Positions 9,402 through 17,388 of a DNA stretch of 64,000 nt are shown here, piece after piece. The DNA comes from Pseudomonadota bacterium (lineage in GTDB: Bacteria > Pseudomonadota > Gammaproteobacteria > Burkholderiales > Burkholderiaceae). The notes under the pieces were generated by a model that worked only from the letters and a program-made list of their open reading frames with translations, was not told the origin of the DNA and ran no database searches. Location: assembly GCA_029777935.1 (NCBI GenBank), contig JAKORH010000168.1:3161-67160 (forward strand), in the 5' to 3' direction. The translations under genes were made by a program, and so were the position numbers. Each line of letters opens with the position of its first letter. Position 1 is the stretch's first letter.

Positions 9402-9850
9402 GACTTCCCCCAGCGCGAGCGCGCGTCGTCGTCGCTGGCGCGCGCCTCGACCCAGCGCGGGCCGGCCGGCGTGGTCTCCTTCTTCCAGAACGGCGCCTCG
9501 GTCTTCAGGTAATCCATCACGAACTCGCACGCCGCGAAGGCGTCGCCGCGATGCGCACTCGTCACTACCACCAGCACGATCTGGTCGGTCGGCGCGAGCG
9601 CCCCGATCCGGTGCACGACGAGAATGTCGATCAGGTTCCAGCGCGCGCGCGCCTGCGCGCAGATGTCCTCGAGCGCGCGCTCGGTCATGCCGGGATAGTG
9701 CTCGAGCGTCAGCGTGGCGACGGGCTCGCCGTCGTTGACGTCGCGCGCCACGCCGATGAAGGAGGCGACCGCCCCGACCTTTGGATCGCTCGCGCGCAGC
9801 CGCGCGATCTCGGCGCCGGCGTCGAAGTCCTCGTGCTGGACGCGGATCAT
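9398..9850 (-). CDS. moaE: Molybdopterin synthase catalytic subunit MoaE
   Basis: Large subunit (150 residues) of molybdopterin synthase. It inserts two sulfurs from MoaD thiocarboxylate into cyclic pyranopterin monophosphate to form the molybdopterin dithiolene. Conserved blocks: FIGVARDVNDG, LTLEHYPGMTE, VVHRIGALAPTD, and SAHRGDAF...MDYLKTEAPFWKKE, which contains the catalytic lysines. It starts 5 bp after moaD and overlaps the crcB start by 4 bases. Confidence 0.95.
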   Translation of the reverse strand: MIRVQHEDFDAGAEIARLRASDPKVGAVASFIGVARDVNDGEPVATLTLEHYPGMTERALEDICAQARARWNLIDILVVHRIGALAPTDQIVLVVVTSAHRGDAFAACEFVMDYLKTEAPFWKKETTPAGPRWVEARASDDDARSRWGKS

Positions 9851-9855
9851 CGCGC

Positions 9856-10113
9856 TTATCCGCCCGTCACCGGAGGAAAGAACGCCACTTCGGCGCCATC
9901 GGCGAGCGGCGTGTCGTCGCTCGCCATCGCCTGCCCGACCGCGGCGCGGATGCGTTTGACCTCGTCGAACGCGGCAGCCCACGGCGCTCCCTTCGCGATC
10001 AGCCACGCCCGCAGGGCGCCCAGGGTCGTCACGTCGGCAGGCAACGCGAAGTCGTCGCGCTCGCGGCCGATCGCCTCGCGCAGGCGGGCGAAATACAGCA
10101 CCGTGACCTTCAT
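9856..10113 (-). CDS. moaD: Molybdopterin synthase sulfur carrier subunit MoaD
   Basis: Ubiquitin-fold sulfur carrier, 85 residues, ending in the essential Gly-Gly (FFPPVTGG) that is thiocarboxylated and donates sulfur through MoaE. The start ATG overlaps the moeA stop as ATGA, so the two are translationally coupled. Upstream in-frame codons are the shadow of moeA and are not part of the protein. Confidence 0.93.
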   Translation of the reverse strand: MKVTVLYFARLREAIGRERDDFALPADVTTLGALRAWLIAKGAPWAAAFDEVKRIRAAVGQAMASDDTPLADGAEVAFFPPVTGG

Positions 10114-11312
10114 GCCAGCAGCTCCGTGAACGGCAGGAAGCGAACCGTGTCGCCGCGCGCGATCGGCTGCGACGGCGGATTGTCGACGATGCCGTCGCCC
10201 CACACGCACGAGGTCAGCACCGCGGAGTTCTGGGTCGTGAACAGGTCGAGCCCGCCGGCGGCGTTGTAGCGCGCGCGCAGGAACTCGCGCCGCTTGTCCG
10301 GCCGCGGCCATTCGAAGTCGGCGCGCAGCGCCAGCGCGTGCGGCGCCACGTCGGCCGCGCCCTGCCGCGCGCGAATGAATGGCCGCGCCAGCAGCAGGAA
10401 CGTGATGAAGCTCGACACCGGATTGCCCGGCAGGCCGATGAACGGCACGCCACGCACATGGCCGAACGCGAGCGGCTTGCCGGGCTTCATCGCGATCTGC
10501 CACAGGTCGAGTTCACCCTCGGCCTCGACCGCGGGCTTCACGTGGTCCTCTTCGCCGACCGACACGCCGCCCGACGTGATGATCAGATCCGCGTCCTGCG
10601 CAGCGCGCACGAACGTACCGCGCGTCGCAGTGCGGTCGTCCGGCACGATGCCCAGATCGATCACCGCGCAGCCGACTGCGTGCAGCAGCGCGCGCAGCAT
10701 GAATCGGTTCGAGTTGTAGATGCGGCCCGGCGGCAGCGGCTCCCCCGGCATCACCAACTCGTCGCCGGTGGAGAACACCGCCACGCGCAGCCTGCGTTTC
10801 ACTTCGAGTTCGGCCACGCCGACCGACGCGGCGAGCCCCAGGTCCTGCGGCCCGAGCCGCCGGCCGGCGGCGAGGATCGTCGCGCCGGCCTGCACGTCGA
10901 GGCCGCGCCGGCGGATCCACCGGCCGGACGTCGGCGCCTCGTTGATCGTCACCGCATCGCCGGGCGCGACGGTCGACTCCTGCACCACGATCGCGTCGGC
11001 GCCGGGCGGCACCGGCGCGCCCGTGAAGATGCGCGCCGCGGTTCCCGGCGCAAGCTCGGTGCCGACGTGGCCGGCCGCGATCCGCTGCGTCACGTTCAGC
11101 GTCGCCGGCACCGACGGCACGTCGGCACAGCGCACCGCGTAGCCGTCCATTTGCGAGTTGTCCATCGGCGGCACGTCGATGCGCGCCACCACGTCGGCCG
11201 CCAGCACGCGGCCGACCGCGGCCGGCGCATCGAGCGTGGACACGCGTTCACTTTGCCCCACCGGTTGCGCGCTGGCGAGCAGCCGGTCCAGCGCCTGTTC
11301 GACGGACAGCAT
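10110..11312 (-). CDS. moeA: Molybdopterin molybdenumtransferase MoeA
   Basis: Cytoplasmic 400-residue enzyme that inserts molybdate into adenylylated molybdopterin. Seen in sequence: the N-terminal PPMDNSQMDGYAVR motif, the MoeA hinge segments (RIFTGAPVPPGADAIV), the MoCF-biosynthesis domain with ITSGGVSVGEEDHV, and FIGLPGNPVSSFITF. The C-terminal domain IV ends near position 10110. The ATG overlaps the mobB stop by one base (TGATG). Length fits the family. Confidence 0.96.
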   Translation of the reverse strand: MLSVEQALDRLLASAQPVGQSERVSTLDAPAAVGRVLAADVVARIDVPPMDNSQMDGYAVRCADVPSVPATLNVTQRIAAGHVGTELAPGTAARIFTGAPVPPGADAIVVQESTVAPGDAVTINEAPTSGRWIRRRGLDVQAGATILAAGRRLGPQDLGLAASVGVAELEVKRRLRVAVFSTGDELVMPGEPLPPGRIYNSNRFMLRALLHAVGCAVIDLGIVPDDRTATRGTFVRAAQDADLIITSGGVSVGEEDHVKPAVEAEGELDLWQIAMKPGKPLAFGHVRGVPFIGLPGNPVSSFITFLLLARPFIRARQGAADVAPHALALRADFEWPRPDKRREFLRARYNAAGGLDLFTTQNSAVLTSCVWGDGIVDNPPSQPIARGDTVRFLPFTELLA

Positions 11313-11803
11313 CAGAGCTTCAGGTGCGCGATGATGAAGTCTGCAATCTTAACGGCGTCGTTCAGGTCCAGCAGCGGCAGTGGCGTCGCGAGCGCGTGAT
11401 CGGCGGCGACCGCGATCACGTTGGGGTCGCGCGGAAAGATCGGCGGCTCGGTATTGGCCGAGCGCCGCACCTCGATGCGAGGGATGTGGCCTTCGCTCTT
11501 GAAACCCTCGACGATCACGAGGTCGCACGGCGCGAGCTGCACCAGCAACTCGTCCAGCGCGGCGGCACGGCGCGGCGTCTCGGTCAGCAAGGCCCAGCGG
11601 ACAGCGGTGGCGATCAGCACCTGCCCCGCGCCCGCCTCGCGGTAGCGGTACGAGTCCTTGCCCGGCCGGTCCATGTCGAAGCCGTGGTGCGCGTTCTTGA
11701 TCGCCGACACCGTGAGGCCGCGCGCGCGCAGGATCGGGATCAGCCTCTCGATCAGCGTGGTCTTGCCGGTGTTCGAGTAGCCGATGATGCCGATGGCTTT
11801 CAT
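11312..11803 (-). CDS. mobB: Molybdopterin-guanine dinucleotide biosynthesis adaptor MobB
   Basis: P-loop GTP-binding protein (163 residues) that assists conversion of Mo-molybdopterin to its guanine dinucleotide form used by DMSO-reductase-type enzymes. Walker A is GYSNTGKTT; conserved IKNAHHGFDMD, DSYRYREAGA and VIVEGFKSEGHIP blocks follow. The start overlaps the GNAT stop as ATGA. No mobA or moaA/moaC genes are in this window, so the cofactor pathway is split over loci. Confidence 0.94.
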   Translation of the reverse strand: MKAIGIIGYSNTGKTTLIERLIPILRARGLTVSAIKNAHHGFDMDRPGKDSYRYREAGAGQVLIATAVRWALLTETPRRAAALDELLVQLAPCDLVIVEGFKSEGHIPRIEVRRSANTEPPIFPRDPNVIAVAADHALATPLPLLDLNDAVKIADFIIAHLKL

Positions 11804-12339
11804 CTTCGATGCCAGCCTTCGTCGCTGCCGCGCTCGCGCCGATAGTAGAGCTCGGAGGCGGCCTGCGGCATCGTGCTGAACCACGGAGCAAACTGCGCGC
11901 GCTCGTAGCACTTCAGCGCGGCGACGTTGTCCACGTGCGACCCCCCTACTGCATAGGACGCGTCGCGCCGCCCCCACAGCCAGTCGTGCACGAAGGCATC
12001 GAGCAGCCGCGCGCCGTGCCCGCGGCCGAGCAGATCCGGCTCGCCGATGAACCAGTCGAATCCCCAGCCGCCGCGCGGCAGCACGAAGCCCGGCGTGTAC
12101 TGGGCGTGATCGGCGATCCGGTACGCCTGCACGAAGCCCGCGGGCCGTGCGTCGAGCAGAGCGATCAGGCACAGCGTCGGTTCCTTGCCGTGCACGCGCG
12201 GCGCGTACTTGGCGCGCACCTCGTCGCGCGAAATTCGGCGCCGGCTCCACCAGCGATTGACGTGCGGCTGGTTCAGCCAGCGCCACTGGCGCTCGAAGTC
12301 GAGCTCCAGCATCGGCCGGAAGCGCCATTCATTGCGCAT
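11800..12339 (-). CDS. GNAT-family N-acetyltransferase, AAC(6')/Acetyltransf_8-like
   Basis: Protein of 179 residues predicted to transfer acetyl from acetyl-CoA. The fold is suggested by FRPMLELDFERQWRWLNQPHVNRWW at the start and the acetyl-CoA loop DLLGRGHGARLLDAFV (R/Q-x-x-G-x-G/A type). The segment HVDNVAALKCYERAQF near the C-terminus matches the alpha-4 region. The N-terminal WLNQPHVxxWW pattern is shared with AAC(6')-Ib-like and siderophore-type acetyltransferases, but the substrate cannot be told. It overlaps thrC by 11 bp and mobB by 4 bp, so it is locked into the thr-Mo operon. Resistance function is possible but not shown. Confidence 0.8.
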   Translation of the reverse strand: MRNEWRFRPMLELDFERQWRWLNQPHVNRWWSRRRISRDEVRAKYAPRVHGKEPTLCLIALLDARPAGFVQAYRIADHAQYTPGFVLPRGGWGFDWFIGEPDLLGRGHGARLLDAFVHDWLWGRRDASYAVGGSHVDNVAALKCYERAQFAPWFSTMPQAASELYYRRERGSDEGWHRR

Positions 12340-13738
12340 GCGCGGCGATGAAATCCTTCACCCGCTGCGCATCGGCCGGCATCACCTCGCAGCGCTGCGG
12401 GCGCTGTTCGATGCCCTCGTACGCGGCGGGGCGGTCCGGAGCGCGGCCGATCGCCTCGACGATCGTGTCCGCGAACTTCACCGGCAGCGCCGTCTCCAGG
12501 CAGATCGTCGGCACGCGCGCATCGAGATGGTCGCGCGCGACCTTGATCCCGTCGGCCGTGTGCGGATCGACGATCGTGCCGGTCGACCGGTAAACGTCGC
12601 GGATTACGTGCAGCCGGTCGGCGTGCGTGCTCGATCCCGACACGAAGCCGGACGCGCGCACCCGGTCCCGGAACGGCGTGCCGGCGAGATCGAACTCGCC
12701 GCGCGCATCGAGCTGCCGCCACAGTTCGCGCACCGTCTCCGGGTCGCGGCCGACGATGTCGAACACGTAGCGCTCGAAGTTCGATGCCTTGCTGATGTCC
12801 ATCGACGGGCTGCTGGTCGCGAACGTCTCGCGGCTCGACCGCACGCGGTAGCGGCCGGTGCGGAAGAACTCGTCGAGCACGTTGTTCTCGTTGGTCGCGA
12901 GGATCAGCCGCTCGATCGGCAGTCCCATCTGCCTGGCGATCCAGCCGGCGAGGATGTTGCCGAAGTTGCCCGACGGCACGCAGAACGACACGCGCTCGTC
13001 CTCGCCCCTGGTCGCCGCGAAATAGCCGCGGAAGTAGTAGACGACCTGCGCCACCACGCGCGCCCAGTTGATCGAGTTGACGCTGCCGATCCGGTGGCGG
13101 CGCTTGAAGTCGAGGTCCGCCGAGACCGCCTTCACGATGTCCTGGCAGTCGTCGAACACGCCCTCGATCGCGAGGTTGAAGATGTTCGGGTCCTGCAGCG
13201 AGTACATCTGCGCGCGCTGGAACGCGCTCATCCGCCCGTGCGGCGACAGCATGAAGACCTTGATGCCCCTGCGCCCCCGCATCGCGTACTCGGCCGCCGA
13301 ACCGGTGTCGCCTGAGGTCGCGCCGAGCACGTTCAGCCGCTCGCCGCGCCGGTCGAGCGCGTGTTCGAACAGCGCGCCGAGCAGCTGCATTGCCATGTCC
13401 TTGAACGCGAGCGTGGGCCCGTTGGACAGGTGCAGCAGGTGCAGCCCCGGTGCCAGCGTCGTGAGCGGCGTGATCGCGTCGGTGCCGTAGGTGGCGCGCG
13501 TGTAGGTCGCGTGCGTCAGCCGATCGAGGTCGGCGCGCGCGATGTCGTCGCAGTAGTGCGCGAGGATCCCGGTGGCGAGCGCGGCGTAATCGAGCGTGCG
13601 CCAGCGCGCGAGCAGCGCCCGGTCGACGCGCGGGTAGGCCTCGGGTACCACCAGACCGCCGTCGGTCGCGAGTCCTTCGAGCAGGATGTCGGTGAACGCG
13701 GCCGGCGGCATTCGCCCGCGCGTGGATACGTAGCGCAT
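12329..13738 (-). CDS. thrC: Threonine synthase
   Basis: PLP enzyme (469 residues) that converts O-phosphohomoserine to threonine, the last step of the pathway. The Schiff-base lysine is in PTLAFKDMAMQLLG, and the phosphate-binding and substrate loop is GATSGDTGSAAEYAMRG. Later blocks SGNFGNILAGWIARQMGLP and DISKASNFERYVFD are typical of the long (class I, fungal/enterobacterial-like) form. The start abuts the hom stop with no gap, so hom-thrC is one transcript. Confidence 0.96.
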   Translation of the reverse strand: MRYVSTRGRMPPAAFTDILLEGLATDGGLVVPEAYPRVDRALLARWRTLDYAALATGILAHYCDDIARADLDRLTHATYTRATYGTDAITPLTTLAPGLHLLHLSNGPTLAFKDMAMQLLGALFEHALDRRGERLNVLGATSGDTGSAAEYAMRGRRGIKVFMLSPHGRMSAFQRAQMYSLQDPNIFNLAIEGVFDDCQDIVKAVSADLDFKRRHRIGSVNSINWARVVAQVVYYFRGYFAATRGEDERVSFCVPSGNFGNILAGWIARQMGLPIERLILATNENNVLDEFFRTGRYRVRSSRETFATSSPSMDISKASNFERYVFDIVGRDPETVRELWRQLDARGEFDLAGTPFRDRVRASGFVSGSSTHADRLHVIRDVYRSTGTIVDPHTADGIKVARDHLDARVPTICLETALPVKFADTIVEAIGRAPDRPAAYEGIEQRPQRCEVMPADAQRVKDFIAAHAQ

Positions 13739-15049
13739 CTAGACCAGCTCTTCCTGCCGGATGCGGATGATCGGCGCCAGCACCGTGGGCAGCGCCTCGA
13801 TGCGCCTGATCGCGGCGTTCACGTCGAGCTCGAGCGCGTCGTGCGTCAGCATGATGATGTCGGTCTGGTTTTCGCCTTCGCTCGGTTCGCGCTGGAACAA
13901 CGCATTGATCGATATGCGACGGTCGGCGAGGATGCGCGTGATGTCGGCCAGCACGCCCGGCTGATCCGCCACCCGCATGCGAAAGTAGTACGAGGTCACC
14001 GTGTCTTCGATCGCCAGCCACGGCACTTCGACCATCGCGTCGGCCTGGAACGCGAGGTGCGGCACGTGGTTCTCCGGGTCGGCGGTGTGCATGCGCGTGA
14101 CGTCGACCAGGTCCGCCACGACGGCGGAGGCGGTGGGCTCCGCGCCCGCGCCCTTGCCGTAGTACAGAGTGACGCCGACCGCGTCACCCTTGACCAGCAC
14201 GGCGTTCATCGCGCCCTCGACGTTCGCCAGCAGTCGCTGCATCGGCACCAGCGTCGGGTGCACGCGCAGCTCGATGCCCTTGTCCGTCCGTTTGGTGATG
14301 CCGAGCAGCTTGATCCGGTAGCCGAGTTGCTCGGCGTAACGGATGTCCTCGGCCGCGAGCTTCGAGATCCCTTCCGTGTAGGCAGCGGCATCGTTGATCG
14401 GCACGCCGAACGCGATCGACGACAGGATCGCGAGCTTGTGCGCGGCGTCGATCCCCTCGATGTCGAAGGTGGGGTCAGCCTCCGCATAACCGAGCCGCTG
14501 CGCCTCGGCGAGCACCGCGCCGAACGGCAGGCCCCTGGCGCGCATCTCGGACAGGATGAAGTTGCTGGTGCCGTTGATGATGCCGGCGATCCATTCGATG
14601 CGATTGGCCGTCAGTCCCTCGCGCAGCGCCTTGATGATCGGGATGCCGCCCGCCACCGCGGCTTCGAACGCGACCATCACGCCGCGCGCGCGCGCCGCCT
14701 CGAAGATTTCGTTGCCGTGCCTGGCCAGCAGCGCCTTGTTGGCGGTGACCACGTGCTTGCCGCGGCCGATCGCTTCCAGCACGTAGCTGCGGGCCGGTTC
14801 GTCGCCGCCGATCAGTTCGACCACGATGTCGATGTCATCGCGGCGGATCACTTCCGCCGCGCTCGCGGTGACCGGCACCGTCGTGCCGATGGCCTCGATC
14901 GCCCTGTGCACATTGCGAACCGCGACCGCGGCGATCTCGATTCCGCGCCCCGCGCGCCGTGTGATCTCGTGCTGGTTGCGGCGCAGGACATGGAACGTCC
15001 CGCGCCCGACCGTGCCCAGCCCCAGCAGACCGACCTTGATTGGCTTCAT
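13739..15049 (-). CDS. hom: Homoserine dehydrogenase
   Basis: NAD(P)H-dependent enzyme of 436 residues reducing aspartate semialdehyde to homoserine, the branch point to threonine and methionine. Rossmann motif GLLGLGTVGRGTF is at the N-terminus, with catalytic-domain blocks VTANKALLARHG, EAAVAGGIPIIKALREGL and the GINGTSNFIL-type loop. A C-terminal ACT domain (from about residue 350, ADQPGVLADITRILADRRISI) suggests feedback control by threonine. It lies directly upstream of thrC. Confidence 0.96.
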   Translation of the reverse strand: MKPIKVGLLGLGTVGRGTFHVLRRNQHEITRRAGRGIEIAAVAVRNVHRAIEAIGTTVPVTASAAEVIRRDDIDIVVELIGGDEPARSYVLEAIGRGKHVVTANKALLARHGNEIFEAARARGVMVAFEAAVAGGIPIIKALREGLTANRIEWIAGIINGTSNFILSEMRARGLPFGAVLAEAQRLGYAEADPTFDIEGIDAAHKLAILSSIAFGVPINDAAAYTEGISKLAAEDIRYAEQLGYRIKLLGITKRTDKGIELRVHPTLVPMQRLLANVEGAMNAVLVKGDAVGVTLYYGKGAGAEPTASAVVADLVDVTRMHTADPENHVPHLAFQADAMVEVPWLAIEDTVTSYYFRMRVADQPGVLADITRILADRRISINALFQREPSEGENQTDIIMLTHDALELDVNAAIRRIEALPTVLAPIIRIRQEELV

Positions 15050-15083
15050 CGACTGTCGACTCGAGGCGCGGAGTGCTGGCGGG

Positions 15084-15154
15084 TGTCATTCCCGCGCAAG
15101 CGGGAATCCAGCGGCTTCGCGTGAAAGACACTGGGTCCCCGCTTCCTCGGGGAC
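15084..15154. repeat. REP-like palindromic repeat element between alaC and hom
   Basis: Two hairpins close together: 15088-15107 (ATTCCCGC, loop GCAA, GCGGGAAT) and 15135-15154 (GTCCCCG, 6-base loop, CGGGGAC). This is the common proteobacterial 'cattcccgcg...gcgggaatcca' type of dispersed repeat. On the minus strand it gives the tell-tale false peptide WIPACAGMT. It fills most of the 130-bp alaC-hom gap. Confidence 0.85.
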
Positions 15155-15179
15155 GGCACCCTGGAGCACGGCGCGCGAT

Positions 15180-16379
15180 TCACGCCGCCGCCTTCGGCAG
15201 CAACCCGTCGCGCCGGAACATCTCCTTGATGCCGCGCACCGCCTGGCGGATCCGGTGCTCATTCTCGATCAGCGCAAACCGCACGTGATCGTCCCCGTAA
15301 TCGCCGAAGCCGACTCCGGGCGACACGGCGACCTTGGCTTCGGTGAGCACCCTCTTCGCGAACTCGAGCGAACCCAGCGCCTTGCAGGACGGCGGAATCT
15401 CGGCCCAGATGTACATCGATGCCTTCGGCACCTCGACCGTCCAGCCCGCCTCGATCAAGCCGCGGGCCAGGACGTCGCGCCGCCTCTGGTACTGCACGCG
15501 GATCTCCTCCACGCAGTCCTGCGGCCCTTCGAGCGCGGCGATCGACGCGACCTGGATCGGCGTGAACGTGCCGTAGTCGTGGTAGCTCTTGATGCGCGCC
15601 AGCGCGTTGACGAGATCCCTGTTGCCGACCATGAAGCCGATGCGCCAGCCGGCCATGTTGTAGCTCTTGCTCATCGTGAAGAATTCGACCGCGACGTCGC
15701 GCGCGCCGGGCACTTCCATGATCGAGGGCGCGCGGTAGCCGTCGAACACGATGTCGGCGTACGCCAGGTCGTGCACGACGTAGATGCCATGCTGTTTGGC
15801 CAGCGCGATCACGTGGCGGAAGAACTCCAGATCGACGCACTGCGCGGTCGGGTTGCTCGGAAAGCCGAGGATCATCATCTTCGGTTTCGGAAACGACTCG
15901 CGGATCGCGCGCTCGAGTTCCGCGAAGAAGTCGACGTCGCGCGTCATCTGCACCGAGCGGATGTCGGCGCCGGCGATGATCGCGCCGTAGATGTGGATCG
16001 GGTAGCTCGGGTTCGGCACCAGCACGGTGTCGCCGCGGTCGAGCGTGGCGAGCATCAGGTGCGCCAGTCCCTCCTTCGAGCCGATGGTGACGATCGCCTC
16101 GCAATCCGGATCGAAGTCGACGTCGAAGCGCCGCTTGTACCAGCCCGTGATCGCGCGCCGCAGGCGCGGGATGCCCTTGGACACCGAGTAGCCGTGCGTG
16201 TCGGGACGTTGCGCCGCCTCGACCAGCTTGTCGACGATGTGCTTCGGCGTGGGCCCGTCGGGGTTGCCCATGCTCATGTCGATGATGTCCTCGCCGCGCC
16301 GGCGCGCGGCCATCTTCAACTCGCCGGTGATGTTGAAGACGTAGGGAGGCAGGCGCTTGATGCGCGGGAATTCGACCAT
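15180..16379 (-). CDS. alaC: AlaC-type alanine-synthesising aminotransferase
   Basis: Class I/II PLP aminotransferase of 399 residues, closest by eye to E. coli AlaC (glutamate-pyruvate transaminase). Motifs: [62 protein letters not shown], and the PLP lysine in [15 protein letters not shown]. The gene precedes hom in the same direction with a REP element between them, as in many Betaproteobacteria. It may supply alanine or otherwise channel amino groups near the threonine branch; its exact substrate is inferred. Confidence 0.9.
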   Translation of the reverse strand: MVEFPRIKRLPPYVFNITGELKMAARRRGEDIIDMSMGNPDGPTPKHIVDKLVEAAQRPDTHGYSVSKGIPRLRRAITGWYKRRFDVDFDPDCEAIVTIGSKEGLAHLMLATLDRGDTVLVPNPSYPIHIYGAIIAGADIRSVQMTRDVDFFAELERAIRESFPKPKMMILGFPSNPTAQCVDLEFFRHVIALAKQHGIYVVHDLAYADIVFDGYRAPSIMEVPGARDVAVEFFTMSKSYNMAGWRIGFMVGNRDLVNALARIKSYHDYGTFTPIQVASIAALEGPQDCVEEIRVQYQRRRDVLARGLIEAGWTVEVPKASMYIWAEIPPSCKALGSLEFAKRVLTEAKVAVSPGVGFGDYGDDHVRFALIENEHRIRQAVRGIKEMFRRDGLLPKAAA

Positions 16380-16404
16380 CGGGGACTCTCGGAAATGCCT
16401 GCGC

Positions 16405-16432
16405 TTGTGAAATCAGCGCCGTTGGGCATAAT
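16405..16432 (+). promoter_or_regulatory. Predicted sigma70 promoter for the MTH938-like gene and bcp
   Basis: TTGTGA (16405-16410) and CATAAT (16427-16432) are 16 bp apart in the 130-bp divergent gap with alaC. The AT-rich -10 stands out in very GC-rich surroundings. It would give a leader of about 70 nt. Confidence 0.55.
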
Positions 16433-16509
16433 TTACCCGGAATTGCTTGGCGCTGCGGCTGCGCAGCATAGGTATCGATGCGCAGCGCGCCGCCTCACCC
16501 GGAGAGCCA

Positions 16510-16884
16510 TTGAAGCTTCACGCGGACGCGCTGACTTCGCTCAACACCGTCACCGCTTACGGTCCCGGCTTCGTCGAAATCAACCAGGTGCGCCATCACG
16601 GCCACCTGATCCTCGTCCCCGATCAGGCAGTCACGGCGTGGAGCGTGGCGGACTTCGAGTCGTTGCGCGCCGAGGACTTCGACGCGCTGGTCGAACTGCA
16701 CCCGGAGGTCGTGCTGCTGGGTACCGGCGCGCGCCAGCGCTTTCCGCATCCGCGACTGACGCGCCGGCTGGTCGAGGCCCGTATCGGCGTCGAAGTGATG
16801 GACACCGCGGCGGCGTGCCGCACCTACAACATCCTGATGAACGAGGGCCGCCGCGTGGTCGCGGTCGTGCTGCAGGAGGCCTGA
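16510..16884 (+). CDS. MTH938/NDUFAF3-like domain protein (DUF498)
   Basis: Protein of about 124 residues with the Mth938-like fold, a single-domain family of poorly known role in bacteria; the mitochondrial relative NDUFAF3 is a complex I assembly factor. Recognisable segments are YGPGFVEINQVRHHGHLILVP, VVLLGTGARQRFP and EVMDTAAACRTYNILMNEGRRVVAVVL. I chose the TTG at 16510 because GGAG lies 5 bases upstream and the family begins there; an in-frame ATG-like start at 16447 would add 21 unlikely residues. bcp follows 8 bp after the stop. Confidence 0.82.
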   Translation: MKLHADALTSLNTVTAYGPGFVEINQVRHHGHLILVPDQAVTAWSVADFESLRAEDFDALVELHPEVVLLGTGARQRFPHPRLTRRLVEARIGVEVMDTAAACRTYNILMNEGRRVVAVVLQEA

Positions 16885-16892
16885 TAGCCGCC

Positions 16893-17354
16893 ATGACAGT
16901 AGACATCGACAAGAAGGTTCCTGACTTCAGCGCCGCGTCGACCGCCGGCGAGTTCCGGTTGTCCGCGCTTCGGGGCAGGAGCCTGGTGCTGTATTTCTAT
17001 CCGAAGGACAACACGCCCGGCTGCACGACCGAGGGCTCGGATTTCGCCGCGGCCCATGGCAAGTTCAGGGAGGCCGGCGCCGAGATCGTCGGCGCCTCGC
17101 GCGACAGCCTGAAGTCGCACGAGAACTTCAAGGCGAAGATGAAGTTCCCGTTCGAACTGATCTCGGATCCGGACGAGAAGCTGTGCGCGCTGTTCGGCGT
17201 GATCAGGATGAAGAACATGTACGGCAGGCAGGTGCGCGGCATCGAACGCAGCACCTTCGTGATCGACGGCGAGGGCCGGCTCCGGCGCGAATGGCGCGGC
17301 GTCAAGGTACCGCGCCATGTCGACGAGGTGCTGGCCTGCGTGCAGTCGCTTTGA
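16893..17354 (+). CDS. bcp: Peroxiredoxin, Bcp/PrxQ type
   Basis: Thiol peroxidase of 153 residues that reduces hydrogen peroxide and organic hydroperoxides in the cytoplasm. The peroxidatic cysteine is in DNTPGCTTEGSDF. The resolving cysteine found five residues later in E. coli Bcp is serine here, so the enzyme may work as a 1-Cys peroxidase or use another cysteine (CALFGV or the C-terminal LACVQSL). Other family blocks are VLYFYPKD and FELISDPDEKLCALFGV. It is co-transcribed with the MTH938-like gene. Confidence 0.93.
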   Translation: MTVDIDKKVPDFSAASTAGEFRLSALRGRSLVLYFYPKDNTPGCTTEGSDFAAAHGKFREAGAEIVGASRDSLKSHENFKAKMKFPFELISDPDEKLCALFGVIRMKNMYGRQVRGIERSTFVIDGEGRLRREWRGVKVPRHVDEVLACVQSL

Positions 17355-17388
17355 TCTTCCCTTACACACGGCCGCGCGCCGTAAGCTG

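Noticed and set aside
9401..9850. Fluoride riboswitch in front of crcB
   Set aside because: crcB overlaps moaE, so there is no leader to hold one.
12273..14021. Long minus-strand frame overlapping thrC and hom in another phase
   Set aside because: Out-of-frame reading of two well-supported genes.
14835..15131. Small frame containing WIPACAGMT
   Set aside because: Product of translating a REP-like repeat; a well-known false ORF type.
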